NCBI GenBank assembly: GCA_030068075.1
Contig: CM057841.1
Span: forward strand, 35,195,030-35,259,029
Source: Paguma larvata
Taxonomy: Eukaryota; Chordata; Mammalia; Carnivora; Viverridae
Length of the DNA stretch: 64,000 bases
Reading direction: 5' to 3'
This document shows positions 60,873-64,000 of this stretch, one piece after another. The notes under the pieces were generated by a model. The model was not told where the DNA came from and did not search any database. It saw nothing but the letters and a program-made list of their open reading frames with translations. The first letter of the stretch is position 1; each line of letters starts with the position of its first letter. A program made the translations under genes and the position numbers.

Positions 60873-61025
60873 TCTTTAAAAAATTAAAACAAATTATTTG
60901 AGAGAGAGAAAGCACAAGCAGGAAGAGTGGAGCCTGATGCGGGGTTTGATCCCATGACCCTAGGAACATGACTTGAGCCAAAATCAAGAGTCGGACGCTG
61001 AACCGACTCAGCCACCCAGGTGCCC
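60873..61025 (-). repeat. CAN-type SINE with deleted body
   Basis: AAAATTAAAACAAATTATTTG tail, short body, end CAGCCACCCAGGTGCCCC; ACATATCTTT flanks both sides. Confidence 0.88.
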
Positions 61026-61529
61026 CTCACACATATCTTTGGCTCTAAAGACCCAGACCTGCAGAAAGTGAGAATTCTAGGGAGACTTGTCTCCCAAAAT
61101 AACATGGAAATTGAAGGTCATATAAACTATTTGACCTTCAAAAGTGAAAGTACTAGAAAAATAAATAAATTAATGAGTGAATGACCTAGGCAAAGGCGCT
61201 TTCTCCTCCAGGTGTAAATGACCACCTTGACAGGTGATAAGGAAAAAGGGAGAGATAGAGGTACATGAGCGCCTCGTGATCATGGCAGAAACCTTCTATC
61301 AAAACCAAGTTGGAGATGTTCCCTGACTTTCACGACCAGTTGCAGGACCTCTGTAACTCAGGCCCGTGACCAATGCAGTTTTTGCACGACTATTTTGCAC
61401 AAAATAGACCACACTGGTCTTGCAATATAGTTTCCCTGGAAACCCGCTTAAAGCCTAAGAGGTCCCATTCTAGCCTTGAGGAAGCCCTCCCATGCTGGCC
61501 TTAATGTCAGCTTCCATTGTCTCTCTTTT

Positions 61530-62132
61530 TAAAATTGAGATCTAATCTCACATGCCATTGACATACCTAAATGAACTATTTTAAAGTGGACAATTCAGTT
61601 GTTTTTTCAGCCTATTCAGAAGACTGTACAGCTGTTACCGCCATCTAATTCCTGACCATTTTCATGACTCCAAATAGAAACCGCCAACCTTCAGTGGTCA
61701 TATCCTTTGCCGTCCTCCTCACCCCCTCATGTGATACATGTCTTTTGTGTCTGGCTTTTCTTATTAATATTTTCAAAGTTCACTCATGTTGCAGCATACG
61801 TCCACACCTGATTTCTTTTTAGGGCCAAATAATATTCCATTATGTGGATATACCACATTTTGTTTATCCACCTGTCATTTTGTTGACACATTGTTGAATG
61901 TGTTTTGTTGACAAAATGTTGAACATTTTGTTTAACACATTGGGTTAATTTCTACATTTTGGCAATCACGAATAATGCTGTTGTGAATATTCATGCATGA
62001 GTTTTCGTGTGAACATGTCTTGTTTCTCCTGGGTGTACATGTAGGAGTGGAATTGCTGGGTCATATGGTTACTTTTTGAGAAACTGCCAGATACCTTTGG
62101 AGGTGTCTTTTACTCATTTAAAAGTTGATTAT
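61530..62132 (-). mobile_element. Old L1 3' region in reverse
   Basis: GCCAAATAATATTCCATTAT, TTTCTACATTTTGGCAATC and GGAATTGCTGGGTCATATGG are antisense L1M landmarks. Confidence 0.7.
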
Positions 62133-62335
62133 TTGGGGCACTTGGGTGGCTTAGTTGCTTAAGTGTCTGACCCTTGATTTTGGCTCAGGTGATGATCTCA
62201 TGATTCATGAGATAGAGCCCCACGTAGGGCTCCGTGCTGGCAGCCTGAAGCTGGCTTGGGAATCTCTCTCTCTTTCTCTCTCTGCTCCTTCACTGCTCGT
62301 GCTCTTTCTCTCTCAAATAAATAAACATTTAAAAA
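62133..62335 (+). repeat. CAN-type SINE
   Basis: GGGGCACTTGGGTGGCTTAG start; AAAAGTTG(A/T)TTATTT flanks both sides. Confidence 0.9.
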
Positions 62336-64000
62336 ATTAAAAAGTTGTTTATTTTTTATTATTGAAATATTAAAATCCTTTATATAGTCTGTGTACTAGA
62401 TCATATCAGATATATGATTTGCAAAGGTTTCCTCTCAATCTGTCGGTTGGTGTTTCACTATCTTGATGGTATCCTTTGAAACACAGAAATTTTACATTTT
62501 GATAAAGTCCAGTTTGTCTATTTTTTCTTTTGTTTCTTGTACTTTTAGGGGCGCCTGGGTGGCTCAGTGGGTTAAGTGCCCAACTTCAGCTCAGGTCATG
62601 ACCTCGCAGTTTTCGAGTTCGAGCCCCACGTCGGGCGCTCTGCTGTCAATGCAGAGCCTGCTTCAGATCCTCTGCCTACTTCACTCTACTCCTCCACCAG
62701 CCTCTCTCTGTCTCTTAAAAAAAAAAAGGAATAAACATTTAAAAAAAAAGTTGTTCCTTGTACTTTCGGTGCTGTATCTAAGAGACCACTTTCCAATCCA
62801 AGGTCACAGAGATTTATTCCTGTGTTTAATTTTTAGAGTTTCATGATGTGAGCTTACATTTAGGCCTCTGATCCATTTTAAGTTAATTATTGTATATGGT
62901 GGGGAGTAGGGGTCCAAATCCATTCTTTTGCAGCTCCAGATATCCCAGAATTATTTGTTGAAAAGACTCATTTCCTCACTAAATGGTTTTGGCATCATTG
63001 TGGGAAAACAGTTGTTCATAGATGTATGGATTTATTTCTGGGCTCTTAATTTTCTTCCTTTGATGTCTGTCTTTATGCCCGTTCCACACTGTCTTTGTTA
63101 CTGTAGCTTTGTAGTAAGTTTTGGAAATAAGAAGTGTGAGTCCTCTGAACATTCTTTTTCAAGATGTTTTGGCTATTTTAGGTCCCTTGAATTTCCTTAT
63201 GAATTTTAGGATCAGCTTGTCAATTGCCGCGAGGAAGCCAGCTGAGATTTTGGTAGGGATTACTCTGAATCTGAATCTGTTGTATTGAATCAGTTTGGGG
63301 AGGATTGGCATCTGAACAATACTGAGTTTTCTGACCCACAAAGATGGGATTTCTTCCCACTTACTTAGAGCTTCTTTAATTTCAACATGTTTTGTAGTAT
63401 ATAAGTGTATAAGTGTACAAGTGTATAAGTCTTGTTCTTATTTGATTAAATTTATTGCCAAGTATTTATTCTTTTTGATGCTATACCAGGTGAAATTATT
63501 CTCTTAATTTCATCTTTAGGCTGGTCATTTCTAGTGTATAAAAATACAGCTCCTTTTTTCTATTGATCTTGTATCCTGCAACTTTCTGAACTTGCTTATT
63601 AGCTCATATAGTGTTTTAGTGGATTCTTTGGGTATAAGATCCTGTTCTGTCTTTCTGATCCGGATGTCTTTATTGCTTTTCCTTGCCTAATTGCTGTGGT
63701 ATAATGTTGTACAGTTTTAAATAGAAGGAGCAAGAATGAACATTCTTGTCTCGTTCTTGATCTCAGGGGATAAGTTTTCAGTGTTTTTACCAAGATGTAT
63801 GACATGAGCTGTAGATTTTCCAAAGTTGCTGTTAATGAGGTTGAGGAAGTTTCCTTCTATACCTGGTTTATTAAGTGTTGTTTTTTATTGGTTAGTTTGT
63901 TTGTTTGTTTTGGGTGTTGGAGTTTGTCAAAGGCTTTTCCTGAATCTATTAAGATGGTTATGTGGTTTTGTTTTTATTTTGTTGATATGGATATTATAAT
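62336..64000 (-). mobile_element. L1 in reverse, ORF2 C-terminal half, running off the window
   Basis: The minus strand from about 62900 upward reads as decayed L1 ORF2: IPTKISAGFLAAIDKLILKF, KFKGPKIAKT (about 63290-63160) and TAIRQGKAIKTSGSERQNRI (about 63690-63620), the region just past the reverse-transcriptase core. Frameshifts and stops break it. The RT active site would lie beyond position 64000. Confidence 0.8.
62549..62745 (+). repeat. CAN-type SINE
   Basis: GGGGCGCCTGGGTGGCTCAG start inside the L1; CTTGTACTTT flanks both sides. Confidence 0.92.

Overview
This is a stretch of mammalian nuclear DNA, almost certainly from a carnivore and most likely a felid. The evidence is about 55 copies or pieces of a tRNA-Lys-derived CAN-type SINE (ends reading GGCGCCTGGGTGGCTCAGTC, a CT-rich body and an AATAAA-type A-rich tail, close to the felid SINEC_Fc pattern as I remember it), plus carnivore-type L1 pieces. 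No species can be fixed by eye.

Two complete protein-coding genes are present, both on the minus strand and head to tail, in the order known from human 16q21. SLC38A7 (lysosomal glutamine transporter SNAT7) has ten coding exons between 21437 and 12858. Spliced by hand they give a 463-residue protein with every junction in phase. GOT2 (mitochondrial aspartate aminotransferase) has ten coding exons between 51937 and 30865, giving exactly 430 residues with the lysine that binds pyridoxal phosphate and all other key active-site residues present. Each gene has a CpG-rich promoter (about 23.07-23.62 kb and 51.03-52.20 kb) and a candidate poly(A) signal (10978-10983 and 30333-30338).

Layout: 1-10.95 kb is intergenic DNA downstream of SLC38A7, packed with SINEs, two minus-strand L1 remnants, a solo LTR and old MIR/L2/MER5 copies. 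10.96-23.6 kb is SLC38A7, poor in SINEs. 23.6-30.3 kb is intergenic with an old L1 riddled by SINEs. 30.3-52.0 kb is GOT2, with a 10.4-kb first intron holding most of its repeats. 52-64 kb is upstream intergenic DNA with an MLT1-like LTR, MER5/MIR/L2 relics, a long unexplained ORF, and L1 ORF2 sequence running off the right edge.

The two genes both handle glutamine/glutamate carbon and nitrogen (SNAT7 exports glutamine from lysosomes; GOT2 interconverts glutamate and aspartate in the malate-aspartate shuttle), but nothing in the sequence shows they are co-regulated. I saw no convincing new biological system. The most useful leads are MiT/TFE-type E-boxes in the SLC38A7 promoter, a paired CCAAT module and an opposite-strand splice donor in the GOT2 CpG island, and an internally deleted L1 that fuses ORF1 to the end of ORF2 in frame. 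Repeat boundaries are read by eye and may be off by several bases.
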